The notes under the pieces are model-generated. The model had not been told where the DNA came from and ran no database searches. It was given only the letters and a program-made list of their open reading frames with translations. Shown here one piece after another: positions 34,762 to 45,831 of a DNA stretch of 64,000 nucleotides; position 1 is the first letter of the stretch, and each line of letters starts with the position of its first letter. The stretch is from Cephalotus follicularis (Eukaryota; Streptophyta; Magnoliopsida; Oxalidales; Cephalotaceae): positions 766,415-830,414 of the forward strand of contig BDDD01000027.1 of the NCBI GenBank assembly GCA_001972305.1. The letters run 5' to 3'. The position numbers and the translations under genes were made by a program.

Positions 34762-37700
34762 TGTAACGCCCGAGATTTTTGCACAATGTAATATTTCAAT
34801 TTAATTGAAATATTATTATTGAGTTAATGAGAATGGTTGAGTTTTCGACCTTAAAGATGCCTACAAACCCTAAATATTGCTTGGGGAAAGATTTGTGTGT
34901 GTTAAACTTGAAACGCTGTAGTTTTAAGGTAAACGCATCGACGTCTTTGGAAAGACGTCGACGCCTTTTGGAACCGAGACGCACGTGAGTGCATGGGCAT
35001 GCACGTCGATGTAGGGCGATGACATCGACACTTTCTCACGAAAGAGGAAAAGACATCGACGTCTAAGGAAAGACGTCGACGCCTTTGTAAAGAACATCTG
35101 TCACGATTAACACTGACAGGATAACATGCAATGGGCAATTGTGAGGCATTATCATGACGCCTTGACATGCACAATGGGACATGTTGATCATGCTGGTGTG
35201 TTGCCTGGCATGCTCCCAACGTGTCCTTGACATGGTGCATGCAAGAGGATATTCCAATTGCACCTGCAACCTGCAAAAGAAAGGAGGAGAAGAAAACAAA
35301 AGGAAATTGGAAGAGTTATGGGAAAAAGGGAGAGAACACGAGAGCGTCCATTGAATGCGAGGAGAAAGAGGTTGGGGGAGCCACATGCATAAGAACAACC
35401 CCTCCCCACCTCTCTCTCTCGTTTAAAACACCAAAAGGAAGCAAGAGGAGGAAACCAGTGAGTAAGAGCCACCATTGTCGAGCTTGTTGGAGTTGGAGAC
35501 TTGGAGCTCGTGGGTAGCAGTTGCTAAGAGGATCTTGGAGCTGTTGTGGCCAGAACCTGGGAACTCAAAGAGGTGGACTTACAAGGTTTCTAACTTGAAA
35601 CCAGAGGTAGGGGAATTATATGTACATTTTTTAGTTCAAAGTTAATGTGTTGCCATGAATGAAATGCATGAATTGCATGCTGATTGGGAGTGGAACTAAA
35701 TGTTTGATTGACGATATGAACATCTGTTGGTGTAGACTATATATGCATGTTGATTTCTGGGTGAATACCATGCTTGATTGTATGTGTATATGGGTTGAGT
35801 ACCCCTGGTTGTGGATAGAATGAAAGAGACAGTGTTCTGGACTCTTGCACGTCGATGCTTTTGTGATAAGCATCGATGTCTTTAGGCGATGAGACGATAG
35901 ACGTCGACGTCTTTATTAAGCGTCGATGTCTATTTCAAACTTTGCAGAACTGTAACGATTGCTTATGGACTTATGGACTTTTGATGGGTTGATGATTTGG
36001 TTACACATATGGATAACCTGTGGTGCGTGTTATGCCATAAGTCGTGTATCTGGGAAGTGTATGCATGAATGGAGGATGGATTCTTCTTTGAAATGGAGTT
36101 TAGTTGTGGTGACACCTTTTGGTACCACTTAAGCATCGACGTCTATGGAAGGCATCGACGTCTTTGGTTGCCAAGCATCAGGACTTGTACATAACGCGAG
36201 GACATGTTAAGGTTCCTACCTTAAACGTCGACGCGTTGTGATGAGCATCGACGCGTAAGGGTTTTGGTTCGTAGGCATCGACGCCTACAGAAAAGACGTC
36301 GACGCATTCGTACTGTTTCAAGCTGTGACTTTGGGAATGAACCTCGACGCTTTTGGGACAATGGACATCGACGCGTTTTGGAAAGACATCGATGTCTTTC
36401 CTCCTGGGTTGTATGGTTTGACCCATTCTGGACCCGTTAGCTCCGGAACGTTTCTAGAAGCGACCCTAGGCATGTTTGAGCATATGGTTGCATTTAATAC
36501 TGTTGTGATTTGCTTTGTTGTGACACCGCATGATTTCTTAAATGATTTAGATTTGAGAAATATGTATATGATATTGTGTGGAAATACATATATTTCCTAA
36601 TAAGGACTGTACAAATGATTTCAAATGTTTGAAATTATGTATACTGAAACAAGTAATTTCAAAGGATTAAATACCGTGCAAAGACTAGTTATACATTTGA
36701 ACAAATGTAATATTGACAAGTATTTTATACATAATAAATTACTTTGAAAATGGATTATGACGAAAATGAATATTTTCCAAAAAGGATTGCGAAACGGTTT
36801 CACATAATTTAAATTATGTTATACGGACATGAATAATTTTGAAGGATTGGAGTATATTTAAAATGTATGGATTTCAAGTATTTTATGATACACTAAACTA
36901 ATGGAAAAGGATTGAAAAGGATTCTTATATATTTGAATGAAAAAATATATATGTTTTAAGATTTTATGCTTATAAATTTCTTGAGAAGGACTGTGAAATT
37001 TTGATAACTATTAAACTCTGTTGGGTGAGTAGCTGAAATGGTGAACCATGTTTTATAAGGACTGATGCTCATCTGGGATGTTTGTTTGCGAGTATTTCTT
37101 ATATGCTAATTACTTGTGATGGCTTGTTTGCGTTACTAAACCCTGTTGGGTAAGTAGCCAGGAATTCCACTACTGAGCTCTGTTGGGAAGCAGTTGGAAG
37201 TTCCGTATACGGTAGCCACTAAGCTTTGTTGGGCAAGTAGCTAGGGTTTCCCACGAAATAGTTATTGAGCTCTGTTGGGCAAGTAGCTAGGGACTCCAAA
37301 CTGGTTACTAAGCATAGTTATTGAGCTCCTTTGGGGATAGTCTCATATTTGTGCTGTCGTGACCCTCGGGTGATACCTGCTTGTGGATATATACATATAT
37401 ATATGATCATGCATATCCGGTATTATTTACGTACTACATCATGAATGCATTCATTTCATGTCATTCATTGCTTGAACCCAAAATGTATTATATACTTAGC
37501 CGAGTGAGGACAAAGGCTAACCCCCTACTATTTCAGATTGACAGAGATAATCGGACAAGTGCGGTTAAAGCTATTTCGGGAGCTGCTATCTGAAGGTTGT
37601 TTAAGCTGTTTTTGTATTATGATAATCCTACTCGTGTTGGAGAGGATAATGTTTTATACTTGTTCAATTTGGATATTGTATTTGGGGTTTTGGGACAATG

Positions 37701-37983
37701 CTTTGGTAATTGATTTATATATCTGAACTTCTCTATGGGAGATGTTTATGGTTTAAATGATGGTTATATCACGCTCCGTTTCTTGGGCAGTTAACAAAGA
37801 TGTTGTTTTGTTGTAACACGTAGTATGGGATGCGTGTTACGATTGCTAGTTCGGCTTATATTTAAAGGCTTCCGCAACTGATGTATATGTTTAAAGGTTT
37901 AAATTTATTGTAAAATTGGTTAAGCCGGATTATTTATGTTAATTGCTACCGCAATATGTCTTTTTGGAAAACGGGGTGTGACA
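34762..37983 (+). mobile_element. LTR-like insertion with GTCGAC phrases
   Basis: A 3.2-kb block starting TGTAACGCCCGAG and ending GGGGTGTGACA, an end pair typical of plant Ty3/gypsy LTRs. The host solo LTR resumes at once on both sides, but the flanks (attct and gttac) do not form a clean duplication. It holds ACGTCGACG-type phrases at 34,925-35,090, 35,850-35,930 and 36,130-36,400, and 55-65-bp repeats at 37,015-37,345. No protein domain is seen; most likely a long solo LTR. Confidence 0.6.
37015..37345 (+). repeat. Degenerate ~60-bp repeats
   Basis: Five or so degenerate units around GAGCTCTGTTGGGCAAGTAGC. They lie toward the right end of the 34,762-37,983 LTR-like element. Confidence 0.65.
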
Positions 37984-38254
37984 GTTACACACACACAGCA
38001 ACCTCCACAATCCTTGGGCCAACTCTCTTCTCTTTTGGTCCATTATTAGCCCAACAATACCTTCCCAAAGGTCAATCCATATTCGGACCAAAGGGAGAGA
38101 ACAATTTCTAAGGCCCTAATCATTATTTCACAATCTAGGCCTTATTCCACTATTAATGTCCGGTCCAAAATAAGGGTATTAATTTCTCAAGGCCCGATAT
38201 AAATAAATAAATAAGTGTGTATATATATATATTATAATATTCATGGGCATTACA

Positions 38255-38371
38255 TGTCTGTTGGAAAGTGGAAAGCGACAATTGGTTTTTAGAGCCGATA
38301 ACACAATTTTGGGAGAGATCGTGCTTATGGCTTCAAGTGACACGCGTCAGTACCAATATTTTTCCATATCA
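38255..38371 (-). repeat. Element A 5' LTR, second part
   Basis: Begins TGTCTGTTGGA and ends CCATATCA. It matches 22,180-22,310 in the intact 3' LTR and completes the copy interrupted at 31,344. Confidence 0.87.
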
Positions 38372-38880
38372 CTTAGAATTAACATGACAAGAATCTCATC
38401 CTTCTGGGCTATGATATATATGTATATAGTATATAGGTCTTAAATATTGATACATCAACACTGAAAGCTACGACTACTAGCTTCATCGGCATCAAATGCT
38501 CTTTGTTTCAAGTTTAGAGAATTCAAACCTTTACTCGACTCATTAATTCCAATACTAGTTATTATAGCTCAAAAGTTGACAAAGCTGTAAAATAAACTCG
38601 TCTATCAATCTAAGTAATATAAATTTTGCTAGTTTACTAAAAAAAAATTGTTTGTCATAATGGGGGATTCTTCTCCTTTCTTTGACGTCTCCGGTTGTCA
38701 AAGATTAACTGTTTTTGAGGTTATCAATTTGACAAATAAATGCAAAAATTTAAACATGATTTTGTATAAAATGTATGAAGAGTTCAGTAACAGAGAAAAA
38801 TAACCTCCAATTCCCCCATATATATATATATATATATATATATTGGAATATAAATATATAAAGAATTAATTAAACAAACA
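38372..38880. other. AT-rich spacer with (AT)n microsatellite
   Basis: About 500 bp with no supported gene. It includes an (AT)13-like run at 38,818-38,843. Part of it may belong to the CACTA element whose right end is at 39,347, but I cannot find that element's left terminus. Confidence 0.55.
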
Positions 38881-39347
38881 AAGAAAAACAGAAAAAAAAT
38901 ACCTGGCGTTGCGATTAACAACGGCGAAATCTACCGTTGGGAAGCAAACGAGCGGTGCAATATGGAGACGGCGAAAATGGCGTGATCTGAGGACCATAGC
39001 ACTTGCACACGCTGCTAGAGACGTTTCTGGGGGCAAGATCTATGGTGCGACAGAGAGAGTTGCAGGAGAGAAGAAAAATGGCGCGACACGAAAAAGAGGG
39101 AAAGAAGGCGGGTGCAACGTGAAAGAAAAAGAAAAAGAAGGCACTAATATGTAGGGCAGAGTAAGGGCGAGGGCATGGCGAGGGCACTTATTGCCCTCGC
39201 CATGTATTTTTAAAATGGCGAGGACAACAGTGCCCTCGCCATGCCTTTTAAAAAAAAATTAAAAAACGGCTTAACGACGAGGGGATTGCTGTGCCCTTGC
39301 CATGCCCTCGCCACCTGCCTTCGCGGTTGCCCGTTTTTCTTGTAGTG
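38881..39347. mobile_element. CACTA (En/Spm-like) transposon end
   Basis: The sequence ends TTTTTCTTGTAGTG at 39,347, the reverse complement of the classic CACTACAAGAAAAA terminus, followed by ATA, a possible 3-bp target copy. Just inside are subterminal repeats of TGCCCTCGCCAT in both orientations (about 39,170-39,310), which can form hairpins and are characteristic of CACTA transposase binding regions. A matching left end is not seen between 38,372 and here, so the element is truncated or its left end has decayed. A Lys/Arg-rich frame at 38,909-39,154 is not recognised. Confidence 0.7.
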
Positions 39348-41550
39348 ATAGGATTACCAGATCTGGGGACTCGGTTCTCTGCATTTCATTCTCTCCCTGA
39401 GCAAGACGAGCCTCCTCCATCAAGGCGAAGCCAACTTTCTCTTCCTTCGCCTCGATCCACTTGGGATAGAAGTCGAAGTTATCAGCATTCGGACAGTAAA
39501 CAATGCTAGCCAGAGGAACCTTAGGATGAAGAGCTGAAATCCAATTCCGACAAGAGTACAAGCCCCGACAGAAGTACTTCTCAGACTCCTTGAATACTTC
39601 CTCTTCCAAGGTTGAAGAAGCTTTAAAGTCCTCCACAGCAGCTTCTATTACCATTTGGAATTCAGCTGAAGTCTTGAATTCATTGAAGGCCTTGTCCACT
39701 GCCTTCTTTATCCGAGGTTCATCCCTATCCCTGTAGCAAGAGAACTTCTCGTCCAATGTTAAGAACATCTCACCAGTGCGCGCGAGGTCCTGTTCCACTG
39801 CCTTCTTCTCTTCCCTCTCCTTTTTCAAAGCCTCAACGGCCTGCCTCCTGTCCTCTGTGATGGACTCTTGGCCCCCGAGAACCTCTTCCAATTGAGTTTT
39901 GGCTGAGTGGGCCGTCTCCCTAAGCTTTGCTACCTCTCCCTCAGCTAGTCGTTTTGTTCAAGGATGGCTTTGAAGTTCTCCACCATCAGTTGGGCATCGT
40001 TCAGAGCCTGCTAGAGAAAGACAGGTGTCAAAGGGAAATCAGAGGATATATTTGAAAGGAAACAGAAAAAATCACTTACCCTAATGTTGCTCCGGATGCA
40101 GTGGTTTATCAGCTGCTCATGGCTCTAACCCTTCTTAGCTTGGAGCTCAGATGGAAGGATGAACAACCGGCTAAGCTCAAGGGGAACCCTAGGAGTATTC
40201 AAGTTCAAGCTGGAGCTACCTAATGCCTCCAGATCATCTATCATCTTGTCAACATCCCGAGGAGCGCTAAGGTGAATCCGATCTTGAGGGCTCACAGTAG
40301 GGGGATCATTTTCTCAGCCTCGAGAAGAGCCCTCTACTCCTTTCCCTCCTTTATGCTTCTTGGTTGGTAGAGTGGGAAGAGCAGTAGGAGGATGTTCATC
40401 CATAGGCCGTTTGCCCGTGTCAGTTTTCTTCTTGGCGGCCGTAGCAATGATAGACCTCCTCTCAGCCTCTGCAGCGGCTTCGCTCTGCCTTGCTCCCTCG
40501 GCGGCCACACCTTTTCTCATTGCTAACTCCTAGGATATCAGTCACATTGCGCCGAGGACCCATTGCTGCAGAGAACCACAAAAAACATAGAATCAAAAGC
40601 ACAACAAAAAACAGTAAGTGAATGAAAGGAATAAAGAAGTTAGAAGTGGAGGAGACGAAGGCTTAATACATCTTTCTTCCTCGGTCACGGGCCGAGCCTC
40701 GGGTTCATTTCAGATGTTTTCACCCCTCTCTCTCTATCCCGACCAGAATCTCTTCCTTATCATCCAAGCGGTTTCGCCTACCAGAGGACACGCTTAAACC
40801 AACCCGGTGAAGACGATCCTCCCATACGGTATGATTAACCCCCTCTAGCTCCAGAGCGGAGAGTCTTGCTAGGTCGGCCCTCTCGGCTATAGACAGATCT
40901 GACCTCTTATTAAGGTGTTGAATATCCAGTGTGTCCGACCACTGGCAAGGGGTAAACCCAGAGAGATTACTGACTAGAAAATACCTTCCTTTCCAACCCT
41001 TGACAGACTTGGTGGGCTCCACCAGCAGCTTCTTGGTCAGTCCAAGATGGGACTTGACGTAGTACCCGCATTTACCAGGAGAGACAACCAGAATATGGAA
41101 TTCTTTGAAGAGCCCTACTGTAACAGTCACCTCGGACTCCAGGCACTTCACCAAAAATCCTATGATGAAGGCCCAAGATTGCGACTGGAATAGTGAGGGG
41201 TGGGTTTTGAAATGACTCAGGACCCCAATAGCAAAGGACGGAATCGGGAGCCTCAGACCATACTCCAGAGCATCCAAAAATACCACAAAGAGACCAGGTC
41301 TGCTCTAGGTCGTCTCTTTGGGATCTTTGGGAAGGCCGAATTCCAAGCCTCTCAGGAAGGAATATTTCCTGGTCAACTCCTTCACTTTCTCTCGGCTGAG
41401 CACACTCTTGTCGAAGTAGGTCCTAAAAAGTTGGGCCCCCGCTTCGGTAGAAGTAGTTCCGGGAGCACCCGTAGCGGTGACCTCTATCTCCTCCTCAACA
41501 CCTAGAGGACGCTCGGCAATAGTCACTTCTCCTACCAGGCGGCTCACCAC
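39348..41550 (-). pseudogene. Extra antisense frame of element D (Tat lineage)
   Basis: A minus-strand counterpart of 22,808-25,150. From right to left: an N-terminal block (41,305-41,550, LVGEVTIAERPLGVEE), the conserved globular part (40,720-41,286, YGLRLPIPSFAIGVLSHFKT and QSWAFIIGFLVKCLESEV), a basic Lys/Ala-rich part (40,314-40,520, LPTKKHKGGKGVEG), and a Glu/Lys-rich coiled-coil-like part plus C-terminal block (39,348-39,891). The downstream neighbour is an LTR (42,089), as expected for this lineage in plus orientation. The CACTA end interrupts its C-terminal region. Function unknown; broken. Confidence 0.7.
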
Positions 41551-42088
41551 ACCTGGATAGTTATCTTGTCTAGAGGTTTAACCATTTGGAATTTCTAGAG
41601 AGAGAGAGAGAGAGAAGATAAAATAAAACCCAGAAAAACCCTAAGGGCGACCAAACAGTTTCTCAAAAATATACAAAGCAAGAAAAAATCCTCACCAGAG
41701 ATTCTCACGAAGAAGATTCGAAAGGAAATTGATGAGGAATCAGGGGATATTGAAAAACCAGAAAGAGCAAAAGCTTTGGAGATCCAAGAAAGCATAAAGA
41801 AACTTCTCTGATAAGGTAACGCCTTTTTAAAGGGCTAAGGATTACTTTCAAACCGTTAGGGTTAAACGGTTGAGATCAACCTGTCAAGTCATGTGCGGGA
41901 AACAAAGAGGCAATGCCCAGCAAGTGAAAAGACGTAAGCGTTACGGATGCTTGCTCTGCCACCTTAAATTTAATGTCGAAGGTGGGCTAAATAATGGAGA
42001 CCCAATAGCCTAAACATGCTTAATAAACGTATCCACAAATTGTCTTCCTCCTCTGTCAAGCCCAGAAAAAGAAGACCATGGAAGCATA
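41551..42088. other. Non-coding segment between extra frame and LTR
   Basis: Leader-like region of the antisense frame, with a GA microsatellite (about 41,595-41,615), ending in a purine-rich AAAGAAGACCATGGAAG before the LTR at 42,089. The comparable segment of element A is 22,311-22,807. Confidence 0.55.
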
Positions 42089-42586
42089 TGATATGAAAAA
42101 AATTCCACTCAAATAAACCGTCACGCGTCCTCTAGAAAATAAGACAAGTGTCCTTCAGAGCTACAGACAATTGGTCAGACGTTTGTAATATGAAAAAAAT
42201 AACGCACAATAACGCTTCGGCGTAAAATCAGAGAAATGGCGAGATACTCGGCATTTCCTAGGGGTACAATAATCATCTCCGCAAGTCAAGCAAGGCAGTT
42301 ACAACCAGACTCTATAAATACTACAAAGCAACACATTACAGAGGCCCGCCATTTTTATTCTCTAAAGAACCTTATTGCTTTCTTCCTTGTACACTGTCTG
42401 ACTTAAGTATCGGAGAGTCCCCGGGAGTAAAACCTCCTAGTTCTTCGATTAGTTTGCTTTCTTTGTGCAGGGAGGACAATCAAACACCATCTAAACACCG
42501 TTTCTCAGAGCATTCAGGGTGTTCCCTATACAAATCATACCCTTACATGTAAGGGACTGTTGTGTAGTTGATTTTTACATCAACAG
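42089..42586 (+). repeat. Element C/D LTR (left)
   Basis: A 498-bp LTR, TGATATG...ACATCAACA, with TATA-like TCTATAAATAC at 42,311. PBS follows directly. It matches 45,360-45,780 over their common length. Confidence 0.87.
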
Positions 42587-42642
42587 TTGGCGCCGTCCGT
42601 GGGAAACGCTACAAAAAGTTCTCTACAAAAAACTAATTAACC

Positions 42643-44430
42643 ATGCCTCCGAGAAGAAACAACAATAACAACAACAACAACAACTCTGCAGCCATCGGCA
42701 GCCGAGCAACCGAGAATCAACCTCCTGCTGCCGATCAAGTTGCTGCTACAGAGCAAGCTCCCATTACTGGCGAGCAATTCAACCAACTGCTCCAGGAAAT
42801 GGGCTGGCTCACAACCTTGCTGGCGAGCAATCTAGCCAGCCAAAACCAGGCTGGTCCGAGCAGACCAATCATTCAAGGTCATTCTGGTCTGAGCAGACCA
42901 GCCCGGGAAGTTCAACAGCCCCAAGGGGCAAGGCAAAACCCGCCAAGGAGGACCATGCGTCCCCTAAGGCGGTCAGAGGTTGATACACCTCTGAGGAGGA
43001 GAACAGAGGTTGATACATCTCTAAGGGCGGAGTCTTCGAGCGCCCGGGATCATAGTAACAATCCTCGACTAGACCTTCCCGAGCATCAGCAGATGCAGAA
43101 GGATCGCCCAGAGGAGGCTGAGGAGACCCGAGCACACTCCTACGCTTCTCGTGGGAGGGAGACGTTGCAGAGGTACGTCAAAAGTTTCTAGCAGGATCAG
43201 GAACATTGAGGATGCAGAGCAAGCCATGAATAGAAGATTTGTTGAGATGGAGCGAAGGTTCCGAGGAGCCGAGCAGTCGAATACTAACTCAACACCCTTG
43301 ACGCCCGAGATAATGAGGGAGCGTATCCCAAAGGGATTTCAGTTCCTGAGTCTCAAGGAGTATGACGGATCCACGAACCCAATCCAGGATGTGCACTACT
43401 ACACACAAATTATGATAATGCACCAGGCTTCAGATGTTGTGCTTTGCTGAGGATTCCCGGCAACTATGACAGGCACAACCCAATCGTGGTACTCCACACT
43501 ACCTCAGAACTCGGTGGAGAACTTTGAGCAGTTTACGGAACTATTTGTTACAAAATTCCTCAATAGTATCACGCATAGAAGGAATTCAAGTCATTTGATC
43601 AATGTGGTACAGGGGAAGGGTGAGTCCCTAAGAGACTACCTCACTAGATTTAATCAGAAGTCCCTAACAATGAAGGACCTGGAGCCGTCCTTAAGGACCT
43701 AGAGCCGTCCTTCGCTCTGGTAGCTCTAAACAGTGGATTGAAGGACAATTCACCCTTCACCTTCTCCCTCATGAAGAAGCCTACTCAGGATATGGCTGAC
43801 ATCCTCAGAAGAGCAGAGAAGTATGTGAATGCCGAAGAGGCGATGGCAGCTAGGAAGCAAAAGACTTCCTGGTCGCGCCATCAGGCGGAGAAAGAGGAGC
43901 ACTCACGAGGTGCTCCGAGGAAGAAGTGGAAGAGAAAGGAGAGCTTGGAACTGACCAAAGATGACCTTAGGCACAAGCTTTCCAAGAGGGAGGAATCCCC
44001 AAAAAGGGGGGCACCGATCCCCACTTACAAAAATTTTGCCCCTCCTCCTGGAGACGAATACCAGGATATTGGCAGTGGAGAAGGACAAGGTCCCCATCCA
44101 GTGGCCAACACCGTTGAGATCCCCAGCAGAGAAGAGGGACTCAGACAAGTACTGTCGGTACCATCGTGACCATAGGTAATACATAGAAGAGTGCCGGTAT
44201 TTAAAGAATCAGATTGAGGACCTGATTCGTAAAGGTCATCTTAGAAAGTATGTGGACAGAGATGCTCCTCAGCAGAGAAGGGAGCGCAAAGAAGAAGCTC
44301 CGTAGCAGGCTGAGCAGCAGCAGCCCAGATGTGTGATCCACACCATCTCTGGAAGAGTTGCATCATGTGGCAACCGCAGCGAGGCTCGAAAAGCCTATAC
44401 TAGATAGACATTTGTTGTGCAACAATACCA
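42643..44430 (+). pseudogene. Element C gag remnant
   Basis: Starts with MPPRRNNNN at 42,643, with an Asn-rich and then Gln/Pro-rich N-terminus. Key blocks are ITGEQFNQLLQEMGWLTTLL (about 42,763), LKEYDGSTNPIQDVHYYTQI (about 43,350), FTELFVTKFLNSITHRRNSS (about 43,520), MKKPTQDMADILRRAEKYVN (about 43,770) and a zinc-knuckle-like CRYHRDHR near 44,150. It is homologous to the minus-strand gags of elements 1, A and B. Fossil, broken. Confidence 0.85.
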
Positions 44431-44432
44431 GC

Positions 44433-45334
44433 TAAGGATGGCAACGGGGAGGGGTGGGGCAGATTTTGTCATCCCCGCCCCCGGCCCGCCAGTTGGAACT
44501 TCCCCCCGCCCTGCCAATGGGGATTAAAATCTCCATTCGTCCCTACCCCACGGGGGTAATATCTTTCCCTTATTTGCCCCAATCCCCGCAGAGAAAAATC
44601 CCTGCAAAGAGGGCCCCGCCCCCGCACCCGCCCCAACCCAGTTCCAATATATACCGAAATTTATTAATATGGTGATTTGAACTTAAGACCTGATACATTT
44701 AACTAACATATACAACCACCAAGCTGGTAGCTTTTTATTTTTAAAACTTACATATTATTATATTTAAAGTTTACATATATATATACACGTACGTACATAC
44801 ATAAATATATATCACAAGAAACATTAGATAGATATAATAATAATATAATTATGTTATGAGAAGTCTTTGTGATTAATTGATATACTGTTGAATATAATCA
44901 TAAATATAACCTTCATGGTCTCATACCATAACTATCATTATTTTTTAACACCAATTTATATAAATCATGAACACCGATTTTCAAATGAATAAAAATATAA
45001 TTTTTTCATCTAGACATAAAAATTGTAACTTTATATGATTTTCTTATATTATGTGAAAAAGTATATTAATGTAGCAAATACATATAAATATCAAATTGGT
45101 TTGAAAATTAGTAGTTAGTCCATAATAAAATAAAAAACTGATCGATTGATTTATAAAATATCAATCATAAGTACAATATGAGGCGAATGAGTACAAACAC
45201 CTAACTTAGATGCTATGTAAAACATAATTTTCAAGTCTCTCTATATTATTTCTCGCTCTCTTTATATATATAATATAATATATAAATTATAAATTACTTA
45301 CTTGTCAAAGGTCGGAGCGGAGCAGGGAGAAGAC
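44433..45334. mobile_element. hAT-like non-autonomous element, right end at the gap
   Basis: It begins TAAGGATGGCAACGGGG and then a G/C-rich stretch (CCCCGCCCCCGGCCCGCC), followed by a very AT-rich body. That layout, with TAGGGATGGCAACGGG-type termini, is common for plant hAT-like MITEs. The other end should fall near or within the N run, where GGTCGGAGCGGAGCAGGG (45,311-45,328) may be its G/C-rich part. Target duplication cannot be checked. Confidence 0.5.
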
Positions 45335-45359
45335 NNNNNNNNNNNNNNNNNNNNNNNNN
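45335..45359. other. Assembly gap (25 N)
   Basis: A run of 25 N inside the element C region. Twenty-five is probably an arbitrary gap size; the missing part includes the left end of the second LTR. Confidence 0.98.
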
Positions 45360-45775
45360 TACAGACACGTGGTTGGACGTTTGTAATATGAAAAGATAAC
45401 GCACAATAACGCTCCGGAGTAAGATCAGAGAAATGGTGAGATACTCGGTATTTCCTAGGGGTACAATAATCATCTCCGCAAGTCAAGTAAGACAGTTACA
45501 ATCAGACTCTCTAAATACTACAAAGCAACACATTACAGATACCCGTCATTTTTATTCTCTAAAGAACTTTATTGCTTTCTTCCTTGTAAACTGCCTGACT
45601 TAAATATCGGAGAGTTTCTAAGAGTAAAACCTACTGGTTCTTCGATTAGTTTGCTTTCTTTGTGCAGGTAGGACAATCAAATACAATTTAAACACCGTTT
45701 ATCGGAACATTCAGGCATTATCTATACAAATCATACCCTTACACGTAAAAGACTGTTGTGTAGTCATTTTTACAT

Positions 45776-45780
<5 letters not shown>
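45360..45780 (+). repeat. Element C 3' LTR (right part)
   Basis: It aligns with 42,170-42,586 of the left LTR and ends TTTACATCAATA at 45,780. It is clearly diverged from the left copy, so the insertion is not recent. Its left end is lost in the gap. Confidence 0.82.

Positions 45781-45830
<50 letters not shown>
45781..45830. repeat. (AT)n microsatellite
   Basis: An uninterrupted AT run of about 48 bp directly at the right boundary of element C. Confidence 0.95.

Positions 45831-45831
<1 letters not shown>

Larger units (their letters stand above)
31345..38254 (-). mobile_element. Solo-LTR-like insertion splitting the element A LTR
   Basis: On the minus strand it begins TGTAATGCCCATG (38,254) and ends GGGGCGTGAGA (31,345), an end pair common among plant Ty3/gypsy LTRs. 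Its target duplication is tgtct/tatct. It contains two further insertions (31,915-33,608 and 34,762-37,983); without them it is about 2 kb. A minus-strand TATAAAAATGG (near 34,735-34,745) looks like its promoter box. It also has a ~30-bp tandem repeat (33,690-33,900). No coding domain, hence a solo LTR. Confidence 0.75.
21765..38371 (-). mobile_element. Element A: Ty3/gypsy, Tat/Retand-like, full set of parts, broken
   Basis: The best-preserved gypsy element here, on the minus strand. In element order: 5' LTR (30,927-31,344 continuing at 38,255-38,371, split by an insertion), PBS (about 30,907-30,924), gag (30,883 to about 29,200), protease (about 28,730-29,090), RT (27,821-28,380), RNase H (27,227-27,793), archaeal-type RNase H (26,546-27,211), integrase (25,606-26,520), linker (25,151-25,600), an extra antisense frame (22,808-25,150, plus strand) and 3' LTR (21,765-22,310). 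A purine-rich tract (CCAGAGGGGGGCATC on the minus strand) precedes the 3' LTR. The flanks catgg and cttag are only a weak target-duplication candidate. The LTRs are visibly diverged, so it is old; gag-pol has more than ten breaks. Confidence 0.9.
42089..45780 (+). mobile_element. Element C: Ty3/gypsy, Tat-like, plus strand, truncated
   Basis: LTR (42,089-42,586), PBS TGGCGCCGTCCGTGGGAA (42,589-42,606), gag (from 42,643) and a second LTR (right part 45,360-45,780). Between gag and the second LTR lie a hAT-like insertion and the assembly gap, and no pol is seen. It is the same lineage as elements 1, A and B but a different subfamily: the LTR starts TGATATGAAAAAA and the TATA box is TCTATAAATAC at about 42,311. 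The antisense frame at 39.3-41.6 kb sits upstream of the left LTR, so that LTR is apparently shared by two element bodies. Broken. Confidence 0.8.

Noticed and set aside
35063-35517. Several overlapping 95-124-codon frames on both strands
   Set aside because: All fall in the 34,762-37,983 LTR-like insertion. None has a recognisable domain and they overlap in conflicting frames.
38909-39154. Lys/Arg-rich 81-codon frame
   Set aside because: It lies in the CACTA terminal region with no recognisable domain; the composition follows GAAGAA/AAAGAA-rich DNA.
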